Translations under genes and position numbers: made by a program
Shown: in pieces, positions 15,019-24,800 of the stretch
Numbering within the stretch: the first letter of the stretch is position 1
Layout of the letters: each line of letters opens with the position of its first letter
The notes under the pieces: generated by a model
Seen by the model: the letters and a program-made list of their open reading frames with translations, nothing else
Database searches by the model: none
What the model was told of the DNA's origin: nothing
Assembly (NCBI GenBank): GCA_041672465.1
Contig: JBAYZO010000019.1
Location: 1 to 28,333 of the forward strand
Source of the DNA: UBA1206 sp041672465
GTDB taxonomy: Bacteria; Bacillota; Clostridia; Oscillospirales; CAG-382
Direction: 5' to 3'
DNA length: 28,333 nt

Positions 15019-17343
15019 TTGGCTAAAATTATGAAATCATCGTCACTAAGAGCAACGCTTGTTAAAATGGCGGTAGGGGCGTTAATAGCCGTATCGCTTA
15101 TTTTAATTTTCTATTTTTCCGCCGCCATAACCTCTTTTATCGCGAATGTAGAGACTCTGACCAAAGACGCGGCAAAAGAGGCCGCGGGGGATGTTTCCGA
15201 AAATATCGGGCATTACATAGACAAAACGCTGGGCGAATTTAAAAACGGGCTTAAAGCGCTTGACGGCGAAAGCTCGCTTTTTTTGTCGTCCGAAGCGCTC
15301 AGCAGATATGTCGGGGGGCTTATCAGCGGGGAAAAAACCAGCGGCGTGGTGACGGCAAGGTATTTCCGCGGGGATAAAGAGTATTACCTCGGCGCGGTGG
15401 ACGACACGTTTATTTACAAAAACCCCGAGAGTGAACAGGTTTTGGCGCTTGCGCAAAGCGGCGAGGATGGCTACACAAGCTCGCTGTACGAATATGAAAC
15501 CCTCACCGATAAGTGCATGGCGTTCGGGGTAAACACGGCCGGCAACGATTATATTGACTATGTGGTGATATTTGTTAAAATGGAAGCCCTCTTCCCGGAT
15601 ATCACCCCGCTTATAACAAGGGACGACTATGAGCTGACCTGTCTCGCCTCCGGCAGCGGCGGCGTTATAAAGCTTATATATTCCGACGAAGTGTTTGGCA
15701 AAGCAAAAAACACCAACAATATTATAACAATGCTTACCGAGGTATCGAACGACACAAAGAACATAAGCGTGCTCGAGCAGGCGATAAACAAGGGCAACGC
15801 GCTGTCTTCGCTTATAAATATAGGCGGCGACAACTACGCGGCGGCGTTTTCCCCCGTGGAGACAAACCAGGGCAGGCTTTATGTGGTTCAGGTGTACGAC
15901 CCGGAAATTATTTACGCCGGGAGCTATGAATTTATCGCCAAACTTGGCGGCGCCACCGTTATGCTCGTCATCATTTATACCATTATTTTTGCCGTCGTGC
16001 TCGCCATCCGCGGTTATTACCGGCGCCAGCTCTATAAGTCCGACAACATCGACCCCGTGGTGGGCTGCAAGTCGTTTAAAAAGTTCAGCATTGAGTCGGA
16101 GGATATTTTATCAATCAACCTCACCCAAACCTTTGCCGTGCTTTTTATCTCGCTTGAAAACCACGCCCATATCAAATCCACTTACGGGGAGTCCGTCGCC
16201 ACCGACACGCTTGTCTTCATAGGCAGGATACTTGACAGATTTGTGGCGGCGAACGAGTCATACTCATATGTTTCGGAAAACAAGTTTTCGGCGCTTATCC
16301 GTTATAATAAACCGGAGGAAACGGTAAACAGAATAAAAATCATAAACGCGCTTGCCGGCAACTTTCCCGCGCTTAAGAGCGAGGGTTATTCGCCAAAGCT
16401 CGGTTTTGGCGTTTACGCGGTAAAGAGGGGCGACGGGCATGTCATTCAGCCGCTGCTTGAAAAAGCCATGCTCGCGTATAAGACAAAGCTCAACACCGCC
16501 ACTACCGAAACCTATCTTTTCTATGACGACAGCATGGGGCGGAAAGAAGAACGCGTGCTCTCAATGGAGAGAAGGGCGGAAAGCTCGCTTAAAAACGGTG
16601 AGTTCCGGGTTTTCTATCAGCCAAAGCTCAACATTAAGCTTAACAGAATTGACGGCGCGGAGGCGCTCGCTAGATGGTACGACACGGGGGACGACAATTA
16701 TATCCTCCCCAACGAATTTGTGCCGCTGTTTGAAAATAACGGCTTTATCTCGACCCTTGACCGATTTATGTTTGAGGAAGTGTGCAGGTATCTCTCGGAT
16801 TCGATCCAAAAAGGCAGACGGATTGTCCCCGTTTCGGTAAATGTATCCCGCGTCACCGCGATGCAGGAAGGCTTTTTGGAGTTTTATATCGCTACAAAGG
16901 AAAAATATGAAATTGCCGACGGATATCTCGCAATTGAGTTTACCGAAAGCTTTGCCCAGCAAAACTATGAGGCGCTTAGAAAAATACTGCTGAAACTCCG
17001 CGCCAACGGCTTTAAAACCTCTATTGACGACTTCGGTTCGGGGTACGCCTCGTACAGCGTGTTAAAAGAGCTCCCAGTGGATGAGCTAAAGCTTGACCAA
17101 TTTTTTATAAAACCCGGCGCCGACCCCAATAAAGACGACGTTCTCCTAAAATCAATCATCACGTTAGCTCTTGACCTCGGGATGAAAATAACCCAAGAGG
17201 GTGTGGAAAAGCTTGAGGATATCGACCGCCTTAAAGAAATGGGATGCACCGTGGTTCAGGGGTTTTTCTACTCACGGCCGCTGCCCAAGGATGTCTATAC
17301 CGATTTTGTAGCCACTCATATAATAAAACAAAAAGAAATATAA
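15019..17343 (+). CDS. Membrane sensor with degenerate GGDEF and intact EAL domain
   Basis: Two membrane helices (about 17-42 and 308-332) flank an extracytoplasmic region of about 265 residues that resembles a Cache-type sensor. The cytoplasmic part has a GGDEF-like domain (about 345-505) in which the signature is replaced by VSENKF (418-423), so it cannot make c-di-GMP. The EAL domain (about 520-765) keeps EAL (548-550), EFTES (640-644), DDFGSGY (670-676), LKLD (690-693), QEGVE (726-730) and VVQGFFYSRP, so c-di-GMP hydrolysis is likely. An external signal may therefore lower c-di-GMP and shut the riboswitch operon (inference). The start is uncertain: TTG 15019 has AAGGCGG ten bases upstream, while ATG 15031 would remove four residues. 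Confidence 0.9.
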   Translation: MAKIMKSSSLRATLVKMAVGALIAVSLILIFYFSAAITSFIANVETLTKDAAKEAAGDVSENIGHYIDKTLGEFKNGLKALDGESSLFLSSEALSRYVGGLISGEKTSGVVTARYFRGDKEYYLGAVDDTFIYKNPESEQVLALAQSGEDGYTSSLYEYETLTDKCMAFGVNTAGNDYIDYVVIFVKMEALFPDITPLITRDDYELTCLASGSGGVIKLIYSDEVFGKAKNTNNIITMLTEVSNDTKNISVLEQAINKGNALSSLINIGGDNYAAAFSPVETNQGRLYVVQVYDPEIIYAGSYEFIAKLGGATVMLVIIYTIIFAVVLAIRGYYRRQLYKSDNIDPVVGCKSFKKFSIESEDILSINLTQTFAVLFISLENHAHIKSTYGESVATDTLVFIGRILDRFVAANESYSYVSENKFSALIRYNKPEETVNRIKIINALAGNFPALKSEGYSPKLGFGVYAVKRGDGHVIQPLLEKAMLAYKTKLNTATTETYLFYDDSMGRKEERVLSMERRAESSLKNGEFRVFYQPKLNIKLNRIDGAEALARWYDTGDDNYILPNEFVPLFENNGFISTLDRFMFEEVCRYLSDSIQKGRRIVPVSVNVSRVTAMQEGFLEFYIATKEKYEIADGYLAIEFTESFAQQNYEALRKILLKLRANGFKTSIDDFGSGYASYSVLKELPVDELKLDQFFIKPGADPNKDDVLLKSIITLALDLGMKITQEGVEKLEDIDRLKEMGCTVVQGFFYSRPLPKDVYTDFVATHIIKQKEI

Positions 17344-17420
17344 CTGTCCTTTATTTTTACCCATATTTCAAGCAAAAGCTGCCTTTACCGCCAAATAAAT
17401 AACAAAAGCCTTAAGTTTTA

Positions 17421-17449
17421 TTGACAAAACGCGAACTTTGTGTTAATAT
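17421..17449 (+). promoter_or_regulatory. Extended -10 promoter before the second EAL gene
   Basis: TTGACA (17421-17426), a 17-base spacer and TAATAT (17444-17449) preceded by TG in the extended -10 position. The second EAL gene can therefore be expressed apart from the upstream genes. Confidence 0.72.
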
Positions 17450-17506
17450 TACAAAGTAGTTTTCAAAAAAATGTCAAAATCATGTCGACGGCGAAAGGAC
17501 TTTTTT

Positions 17507-19426
17507 ATGCAGCAGCTCTTAGCTTTTGACATTTGCGCGGTAATAATAGCGGTTATTACAGCGATTTATTTTTTCACCTCGCCGAAAATACGGGGTTTAC
17601 AAACCTATCTGTTCGCGGTTGCCGCTGTAATTACCGTTCTTGTTCCGGCTCTGAATATCGCCGCGGTTTTGCTCAGCGGCAAAGCCGGACAAACTGTTTT
17701 AACGGTTATCAGTATTTTATATACGCTTTTGCTTCACTCGCTGCTGGCGATAATGGCGTTTTATATGCTTGTTATAACCGCGCGGATTTCCTCATATAAA
17801 AAATGGCTGCTCGCCGTAATAGCGCTCCCTTATCTTTCCGCCGCCGCTCTTATTCTGTCCACTTCCTCTACCGGGTTTATTACATATGTAGAGGATATGG
17901 TGTTAAAAGCGGGCGGGCTTTCTTTTTATTTATATATTGTCGCGATTTTATATATTGTGTTTTATTTCGCGGTTATGTTTTTTTCAAGGGAAAGGCTGGC
18001 TTTCCGCCGAAGAATCGCGATTGTTTTTGTTATGGCGATTCAGATAGGAGCCGTCTGCCTGCAGTTCCTTTTTAATAAGATTCTTGTTGTTGACCTTGCC
18101 GCCGCGGTTTCTCTTTTAATTTTGTATATCTCAATCCAGTCGTCGGTGGAAATTACCGACCCCTTTACAAAAGCCTATAACTATTCGATTTTTATTAACG
18201 CGGTGACCGAAAGGCTGTATAACAAAAACCGCTTTTTTGTCATTGGCTTTGCTTTCAACGACCTCAGGCATATAAGGGAGATTTATGGGGAGGACTCCGC
18301 GGAGGCGTTAATAAAATTCGTGGTTCAGCAGTTAAAAGCAACGGGCGGGCTTGCTTCCCGCGTTTACGGCGATGAGTTCTGCGTGCTTCTTGCGAATATT
18401 TCATCGATAGATGAGGTTTATGAAATCGCCGAGGCGCTCCCCGCGTCTTTTACCGTCGGGAGTTATGACATACCCTTTACCGCCTCAAAGGTGATTCTTG
18501 ACAGCCTTGACTTTTCGTCTCATTCCTCAATGAGGGAGGTTATGGAATTTACTTTCCGCACAATAAAGGAAGACAGCGGCGGCAGAACGGTGATAGTTGA
18601 CAAATCGCTTATTGAAAGGTTCAACCGCCGCGAGAAAGTCAAGGCGGCCATTGTCCGCGCGATAGGCGATAACAGCATTAATGTGGTATATCAGCCCATT
18701 ATAAACGCCTATACCGGCGAAGTTTTTGCCGCGGAGGCGCTGGCGAGGCTTGACGACCCCATTCTCGGCGTGGTGCCGCCCGACGAGTTTATTGTAATCG
18801 CCGAGCAAAACGGGCTTATCTTTGATTTGGGAGCGTGCGTCAGGAAAAAAGTTTGGGCTCTCGTGCGGGAGTATGACATAAAGACTTCGGGGCTTGACCA
18901 TGTTTCGGTTAACCTGTCGGTGCTGGAGTGTACCCAGCGCTCGGTTATGGAGACGATTATCCGCGAATCAAAATCCGCCGGAGTGGAGAGCGGGATAATC
19001 CATTTTGAAATTACCGAAACCGCCGCCGCCATGAACAAAGAGGTGTTGGCTCAGAACATAAATATGATGCGGGCGGAGGGGTTTGAGTTTTACCTCGACG
19101 ATTTCGGCACGGGCTACTCAAGCGTCACAAACTTGATATCCCTGCCGTTCAGCATGATAAAGCTTGACAGGTCTATCACAACCCTTTCCATGGACCCCCA
19201 GCGGGGGGAATTCGTAAGGCGGATGGTGGAGCCCCTCCACGGCTACGGGCTGAAAATCGTGCTTGAGGGAATCGAGGACGAAAGACAGGCTAATAAAGCT
19301 CGTGCTTGGGGAGTTGATTATTTTCAAGGCTATTTGTATTCAGAGCCGCTTGAGTTGAAATCGTTTATTGAATTCACCCGGCTTAAAAAAAGGCAGGCAA
19401 AAGGCAAAGAAACGGCGAGGGTATAG
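17507..19426 (+). CDS. Polytopic membrane protein with degenerate GGDEF and intact EAL domain
   Basis: The 639-residue protein starts with about seven membrane helices in its first 210 residues, a 7TM-like sensor layout. A GGDEF-like domain (about 215-375) follows in which the signature is YGDEF (287-291) and the usual metal and GTP residues are largely missing; it may bind GTP as a regulator but probably does not cyclise it. The EAL domain (about 385-625) keeps EAL (410-412), EITETA, DDFGTGY (531-537), IKLDRS, EGIED and FQGYLYSEP, so it should hydrolyse c-di-GMP. I chose ATG 17507 because GAAAGG lies eight bases upstream; the earlier ATG at 17471 has no ribosome site. It is probably a second route for lowering c-di-GMP. 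Confidence 0.9.
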   Translation: MQQLLAFDICAVIIAVITAIYFFTSPKIRGLQTYLFAVAAVITVLVPALNIAAVLLSGKAGQTVLTVISILYTLLLHSLLAIMAFYMLVITARISSYKKWLLAVIALPYLSAAALILSTSSTGFITYVEDMVLKAGGLSFYLYIVAILYIVFYFAVMFFSRERLAFRRRIAIVFVMAIQIGAVCLQFLFNKILVVDLAAAVSLLILYISIQSSVEITDPFTKAYNYSIFINAVTERLYNKNRFFVIGFAFNDLRHIREIYGEDSAEALIKFVVQQLKATGGLASRVYGDEFCVLLANISSIDEVYEIAEALPASFTVGSYDIPFTASKVILDSLDFSSHSSMREVMEFTFRTIKEDSGGRTVIVDKSLIERFNRREKVKAAIVRAIGDNSINVVYQPIINAYTGEVFAAEALARLDDPILGVVPPDEFIVIAEQNGLIFDLGACVRKKVWALVREYDIKTSGLDHVSVNLSVLECTQRSVMETIIRESKSAGVESGIIHFEITETAAAMNKEVLAQNINMMRAEGFEFYLDDFGTGYSSVTNLISLPFSMIKLDRSITTLSMDPQRGEFVRRMVEPLHGYGLKIVLEGIEDERQANKARAWGVDYFQGYLYSEPLELKSFIEFTRLKKRQAKGKETARV

Positions 19427-19490
19427 GCTTTTTTAGCTTTATTTTCAAAAAAACCGCACAAAAAAGTCAAACTTAACAAACAAATATAAT

Positions 19491-19536
19491 AAACGCCAAA
19501 AACTTTTAAAGAACAACATATGTTTTGGCGTTTTTT
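19491..19536 (+). terminator. Intrinsic terminator closing the c-di-GMP locus
   Basis: CGCCAAAA (19494-19501) pairs with TTTTGGCG (19523-19530) around a long AT-rich loop, and six T residues follow. It ends transcription from the EAL genes. Confidence 0.65.
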
Positions 19537-19630
19537 GTTGACTTTTTTCGTCAGTTATGCTAATGTTAACCCACACGCTAAACAAACTTTAAAAAGTGGG
19601 CGTATAGTCAAGTATAGTTAAAAACTTCGC

Positions 19631-19834
19631 TTATAAGCCCTTTCCGCTTTCGCTTTTTGTTTCTATTTCTACTTGATTCCCTTCGCGGGCTTCCTTTACG
19701 GCCATAAGGGTGGCGAGGGTGTCGCCAAGCTGAACCAACATGGCGGACAAAATATTTATCTCGTCGTCGCTGAGCGCGCGGACAAGAATTTCCGCGATAA
19801 CGGTTATTGCCGCCGACACTCCGCCTGAGCTCAT
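19631..19834 (-). CDS. Small DUF6774-like protein
   Basis: The 67-residue protein is mostly helical, with the segment LSDDEINILSAMLVQLGDTL followed by a charged tail. The VQLGDTLAT string and the size fit small clostridial proteins annotated as DUF6774, whose function is unknown; I assign this from memory and with reserve. A perfect AAGGAG ribosome site lies eight bases before the ATG on the minus strand, which supports a real gene. It stands alone between two rightward units. There is no signal peptide. Confidence 0.65.
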   Translation of the reverse strand: MSSGGVSAAITVIAEILVRALSDDEINILSAMLVQLGDTLATLMAVKEAREGNQVEIETKSESGKGL

Positions 19835-19977
19835 TCTTTATTTCTCCTTTTTTAGCAGGGAATTTATAATTAATTTGCGTCTATGTTCCATATATATGTA
19901 TCGCCAACGGTTTAAAATAGTCTAAAAAACGTTTACAGGCAGATTAAAGACAAAAAATAAAAAAAGGAGCGGCAACA

Positions 19978-20364
19978 ATGAAAACAAAAACACAAATTTA
20001 TTTCTGCAAGAAGTGCGGGAATATCATCGCCTACGCGAAAAACTCCGGGGTACCGGTGGTGTGCTGCGGGGAAGATATGTCAGAACTTATCCCCAACACG
20101 GTCGACGCCTCCAACGAAAAGCATGTGCCTGTTATAAAGCAAAAAGGCGGGCATGTGACGGTACATATAGGTTCGGTTGACCACCCGATGGTTGACGTTC
20201 ACTATATCGAATGGGTATTCCTCCAGACAAAGCAGGGGAATCAGCGCAAACAGCTCTTCCCCGGGGACGAACCCGAGGCTTGCTTTGAAATCTGCGACGG
20301 CGACGAGGTAGAGGCCGCCTATGAGTACTGCAACATACACGGGCTTTGGAAAGCGGAGGTTTAA
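19978..20364 (+). CDS. dfx: Desulfoferrodoxin (superoxide reductase, two-iron type)
   Basis: The 128-residue protein has both iron centres. The N-terminal desulforedoxin-like site has Cys10, Cys13, Cys29 and Cys30 for Fe(Cys)4. The catalytic site has His49 (in EKHVP, with the conserved Glu47-Lys48), His69, His75, Cys118 and His121. Its length is normal for the family. It reduces superoxide to hydrogen peroxide in the cytoplasm of anaerobes without releasing oxygen. AAGGAG lies nine bases before the ATG. The rubredoxin gene 77 bases downstream is the usual electron donor for this enzyme. Confidence 0.97.
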   Translation: MKTKTQIYFCKKCGNIIAYAKNSGVPVVCCGEDMSELIPNTVDASNEKHVPVIKQKGGHVTVHIGSVDHPMVDVHYIEWVFLQTKQGNQRKQLFPGDEPEACFEICDGDEVEAAYEYCNIHGLWKAEV

Positions 20365-20441
20365 CCCATACCCCCCCGCGGAAACCCTATTACCGTAAAA
20401 CAAAACAAAAAAACAACAAGATTAAGAAAGGAAAAAAAGCT

Positions 20442-20600
20442 ATGATTTATGTCTGCACGGTTTGCGGCTATGAGTATGACGAGTCCCTTGGGGACCCCAC
20501 CAGCGGAATAGCCCCCGGAACAAAATTTGAAGACCTGCCTGAGGATTATGTCTGCCCGGTGTGCGGCGCCCCCAAAGAGGTTTTTGAACCAAAGGAATAA
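20442..20600 (+). CDS. Rubredoxin
   Basis: A typical 52-residue rubredoxin. CTVCGY (Cys5, Cys8) and CPVCGAPK (Cys38, Cys41) hold the single iron, and the core DPTSGIAPGTKFEDLPEDY is characteristic of the family. AAGAAAGG lies before ATG 20442; upstream in-frame sequence belongs to the end of the previous gene and has no ribosome site of its own. It is likely to pass electrons to the desulfoferrodoxin encoded just upstream, and the two share a terminator. Confidence 0.97.
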   Translation: MIYVCTVCGYEYDESLGDPTSGIAPGTKFEDLPEDYVCPVCGAPKEVFEPKE

Positions 20601-20610
20601 ATCCCATAAA

Positions 20611-20642
20611 AACAAAGCCGGCTGGTGCCGGCTTTGTTTTTA
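20611..20642 (+). terminator. Intrinsic terminator of the dfx-rubredoxin unit
   Basis: A perfect 12-bp stem (20611-20622 with 20627-20638, core AAAGCCGGC/GCCGGCTTT) with a TGGT loop runs into a T-rich tail. It can also work on the minus strand. Confidence 0.88.
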
Positions 20643-20761
20643 TTAGGGGACTATTATTAACGAGCGTTTACATATTTTTCCCAAAGGAAAGTCAAGCGAA
20701 TTAAAAAGGTTAATTTTTGCTTAATTTTAAGCCCTTTATGGCAAAAAGGCACGGCGTTACC

Positions 20762-20790
20762 TTGACTTTGGGTTTTGCCGAGCATATAAT
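20762..20790 (+). promoter_or_regulatory. Sigma-A promoter of the SDR / oxoamine synthase unit
   Basis: TTGACT (20762-20767), 17 bases, TATAAT (20785-20790). The predicted start is near 20797, about 70 bases before the dehydrogenase gene. Confidence 0.75.
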
Positions 20791-20868
20791 TACGCATATA
20801 ATTGTCCGTAGCTCCGGCTATGTTTTAAATATTTTACCTTGTTTTTTACCATAAGGGGACTGTTTTAA

Positions 20869-21708
20869 ATGGAAAAAAGGGCAGTGTTTGTCTCGGGCGC
20901 GTCGTCCGGGCTTGGCAGGGCGGTGGCCGAGCATCTCGCGGGAGAGGGGTATGCCGTGTACGCCGGGGCGCGATCGTTTAAAAAAGAGGGCGAACTCTTG
21001 CCAAGCGGCGTATTCGGCGTTTTTCTTGATGTGTGTGACGAGGTTTCGGTAAAATTCGCCGTCGATACGGTGCTTTCAAAAGAGGGGGAAATCTTTGCCC
21101 TCATCAACTGCGCCGCCTTTTTTACGCTGGGTTCCTGCGAGGAAGTTGAAGTAAGCGAACTCGCGAAAATTATAGATACAAACTTTTTAGGTATGGTCAG
21201 AATGACGCGGGCGGTTCTCCCCTCCATGCGAGAGTGCGGGAGAGGCAGAATTATTAACTTTTCCTCAATCAACGGGTTATTGTCAATCCCCTTTCAGGGG
21301 GCGTATTCGGCCTCCAAGCACGCAGTCGAGGGCTGGAGCGAGTCTCTTGCGCAGGAAGTATCGAGGTTTGGAATCGACGTCACGGCAGTAGAGCCCGGCG
21401 ACTGCAGGGGAGGGGCTCAAAAGTACAGGAAGGTATGCGAAAAAACTTCAAGCGAAAACTCCCCTTACTTCGCGTTTTTTACGGCGGGGACAGCGAAAAT
21501 TCATTTTGACGAATCCCACGGTCTTCCTCAGGAAAGAGTGGCTAAAGCGGTGAGTAAACTGCTGAGACAAAAAAAACCGCCCCACAGCAAGGTTGTCGCC
21601 TCGCTTCTCCAGCGCTCGTCGGTCTGGCTGCATAAGGCGCTCCCCCGCAGAGCTTTTAACCGTATTATCGCCGGATATTATTCCCCGAAAAAGGGAAGCG
21701 GAAACTAA
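20869..21708 (+). CDS. Short-chain dehydrogenase/reductase
   Basis: A classical SDR of 279 residues. The cofactor-binding glycines lie in SGASSGLG (9-16), the structural NxAG-type motif is NCAA (80-83), Asn105 is in DTNFLG, and the catalytic set is Ser133, Tyr146 and Lys150 (YSASK). A C-terminal extension of about 80 basic residues resembles that of lipid- or retinoid-type SDRs. It probably reduces a ketone with NAD(P)H in the cytoplasm or at the membrane surface. The gene precedes an alpha-oxoamine synthase fusion by 97 bases with no visible terminator, so the 3-keto product of that enzyme is the natural candidate substrate (inference). AAGGGGA lies nine bases before the ATG. Confidence 0.88.
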   Translation: MEKRAVFVSGASSGLGRAVAEHLAGEGYAVYAGARSFKKEGELLPSGVFGVFLDVCDEVSVKFAVDTVLSKEGEIFALINCAAFFTLGSCEEVEVSELAKIIDTNFLGMVRMTRAVLPSMRECGRGRIINFSSINGLLSIPFQGAYSASKHAVEGWSESLAQEVSRFGIDVTAVEPGDCRGGAQKYRKVCEKTSSENSPYFAFFTAGTAKIHFDESHGLPQERVAKAVSKLLRQKKPPHSKVVASLLQRSSVWLHKALPRRAFNRIIAGYYSPKKGSGN

Positions 21709-21805
21709 AAACCTTTTACACGCGTATATGCCGCAGGCGAAACAACATAAAACATAAATTCAATTGCGGAAATTAAGACATATTAGTTATAAAGGAGTAC
21801 ACATT

Positions 21806-24800
21806 ATGACCTGGAAGGAAAAAGCCGATCTGCTTGAACAGAACATGTCAATAGCGCATCTCTTTAGCGTCCTCTGCCTTGAAAAAGAAAAAACCTTCGC
21901 CGTCTGGCTCGAGGGAGACGCTGTAAAAACCTCTGATTACGCCGAACTGGAATCCCGATCGTTTGCCTGCGCGGAAAATATCACAAAAACGGGCTTTGGC
22001 AAAAAGGGAGGCTGGACAGGCATAGCCGTTGACACCTGTACCGACTGGCCGGTTTTGTTCTGGGGGGTTATGGCCGCCGGCCGTAACGCGCTGCTCCTTG
22101 ACCCGTCGCTTGACGACGCGGGCATCGACCACCTTATGAAAGAGGCGGGCGGAGATTCGCTTATAACAAGAAGACAAAGAAACCTCCCCTACGCGCAGAA
22201 AACCCCAGAAGAGGCGCTCGGCGAAAGCTTCGCCCCCACTCCGGGCTTTACCCCCGACTGGGCGGATCTTCTTGCGGCCTGCACTTCCGGCACCACCGCC
22301 ACCTCAAGGGTGTATGTCTACAACGGCGAGGCGATCTGCCGCCAGATAATCGGGTTTTCCGAACATTTAAAATACCCTTGCTTTATGTGCGAGGAAGAAA
22401 GCCCGGTGAGAACCGTCGCGTTTCTCCCGATGAACCATATTTTTGGGCTTTTGACAAACGTGATAACCACTCCGTTTTTAGACAGCCCGCAGATATTTTT
22501 AAAAGACCGCTCACCGATGACAATACTTGAAACCTGCCGCAAAGCGGACGCGGAGATGCTCCTCACCGTGCCGCTGCTGGTAAACTCAATTTCAACGACA
22601 ATTCAAAAGCGCGTGGCGGCGGAAAGCGCGGTAAAAAGGGTCGCTTTTCGGGCTATGCAGAGCATTTCTCTCACCTGCCAGCGGATAAACCCGCGTTTTG
22701 GGCTTAAAGTGGGCAAAAAGCTGTTTAAGAGCATAAATAAAAACCTCTTTGGCGACAGTATGGCTCAGATAGTTGTGGGGGGCGCGCGGGTGCCGAGCGA
22801 GCATATGCGCGTGGTCAACGCTTTGGGTTATGCCGTTACGGTAGGTTTCGGAATGACGGAAACGGCAATCACCTCATATGAAAATAAAATTGACCTTAAA
22901 AGCCGCGTTTCGGGAAGCGTGGGGCTGCCGCTCCCCATTTCCACCTACACCGTCATACCCGACGGCGGCGACACAAACCGCGGCGAGCTGCTTATAAAAT
23001 GCGACGCTATGCATATCGGCAGACTTTCGGCGGGGGTGCTTCTCCCCCCCGTTACCGACAGCGACGGCTGGTTCCACACCGGCGATATCGTAAGGCTCGG
23101 CAAAAAAGGCAGGATGTGGATAGAGGGCAGGGTTAAGGACGTTATCATAGGCGAATCGGGCGAAAACGTCTACCCCGACGAGCTTGAGGATGTGTTTACC
23201 GGAATCGAGGGCGTTGAGCAGCTGTCGGTTCTGGGGATTAATCAGGGCGGCGACGAACTTATCGCGCTTGTCCTTAACGTCGGCGAACGCTATGACGACG
23301 AAGAGTTTTTAAAAGAGCTCGCGGCAAAAGTCGACAGGCAAAACAAAACTCTCCGCCCGCTCAAGCGCGTAAGGCTTGTCTACGCCACGCCGGAACCCCT
23401 CCCCGTGGTCAGCGCGATAAAAGTAAAGCGGGCCGAGATAAGAAAGCGTATAACCGAGGGGAGCTACCCTTGCAAGCGGCTGTCCGTAACAAAAGGCGTG
23501 ACCGATGTTGTTTCCGGTGCGGGCGCGCCCTCCCCGGCAAAAGAGCCGCAAGCCGCGGAGGTTTATCAACCCGAACTCGACGAGATACGGCAAAAAATCA
23601 AAGAGTGCTTCGCGCGGGAGCTTGAGATAGACCCGGGCGAAATAGGCGACGACACCTCTTTTACCGAGGACATTGATTCCGACAGCCTTCACCGCCTTGG
23701 GGCGCTTTTAAGGGTGGAAACCGAGCTTGATATTGTTATCCCCGAAGAGGCTTATGAAAATTGCACTACGGTAAACGATCTCGCGAGAGTGGTTTTTTCA
23801 ATTAAAACGGGGGGAAACCCCCAACCCGAACAAATCCAAACCGAGGAAACCGTCCCCGATGAAACGCCTGAAACAGAAGAAGCCGTTGAAGTAACACCGA
23901 TAACAAACTTTGCCGATTCCCCGGAATACAAGGCGTTTATAAAAAGATACGACCTGCTGAACGGCTGCAAGAACCCTTACTTTATCTGCCATGAGTCCCC
24001 GCTTAAGGACACTTCCATAATGGAGGGCAGGGAAGTGCTGAACTTTGGCTCATATAACTATGTCGGGATGTCGGGGAGAAAAGAAACCTCTGACGCCGCT
24101 AAGGCCGCCATTGACAAATACGGCACTTCCGCGAGCGGCTCACGGCTGTTGGCGGGCGAAAAGCAGCTCTACAAGGAACTTGAAAAAGAGATAGCCGACT
24201 GGAAATCCGCCGACGACGCGCTGGTTTTTGTGGGCGGGCACTCCACAAACGTCACCGTGGTGGGGAACTTCTGCGGCAGGGGCGACCTTATCATCTATGA
24301 CGCGTACGCCCATAACTCTATCCGCGAGGGGGCGCGCCTTTCCGAGGCCGTCACTCTGCGTTTCCGCCATAACGACACCGCGGCGCTTGAGAACCTTTTA
24401 AAGCTGCACAGGAAAAAATACGCCAAGTGCCTTATAATTGTAGAGGGCGTTTACAGCATGGACGGGGACATAGCGCCCATACCCGAATTTGTGCGCCTTA
24501 AAAAGAAGTACGGCTGTTTCCTAATGGTTGACGAGGCTCACTCCGCCTGCGTCATCGGCAAAACCGGGGGCGGGGTGGACGAATACTTTGGTCTTGACCC
24601 CAAGGATATCGATTTTAAAATGGGGACTCTTTCAAAGGGGCTGGGAGCCTGCGGCGGCTATATCGCCGGCCCGGCGGAGATTATCGAGTACCTCAGATAT
24701 AACGCGCCGGGGTTTGTGTTTTCGGTGGGGATCTCCCCCGCTCTCGCGGCGAGCGTGCTGGCGGCAATAAAGCTCTTAAGGAGCGACCCGACAATTATTG

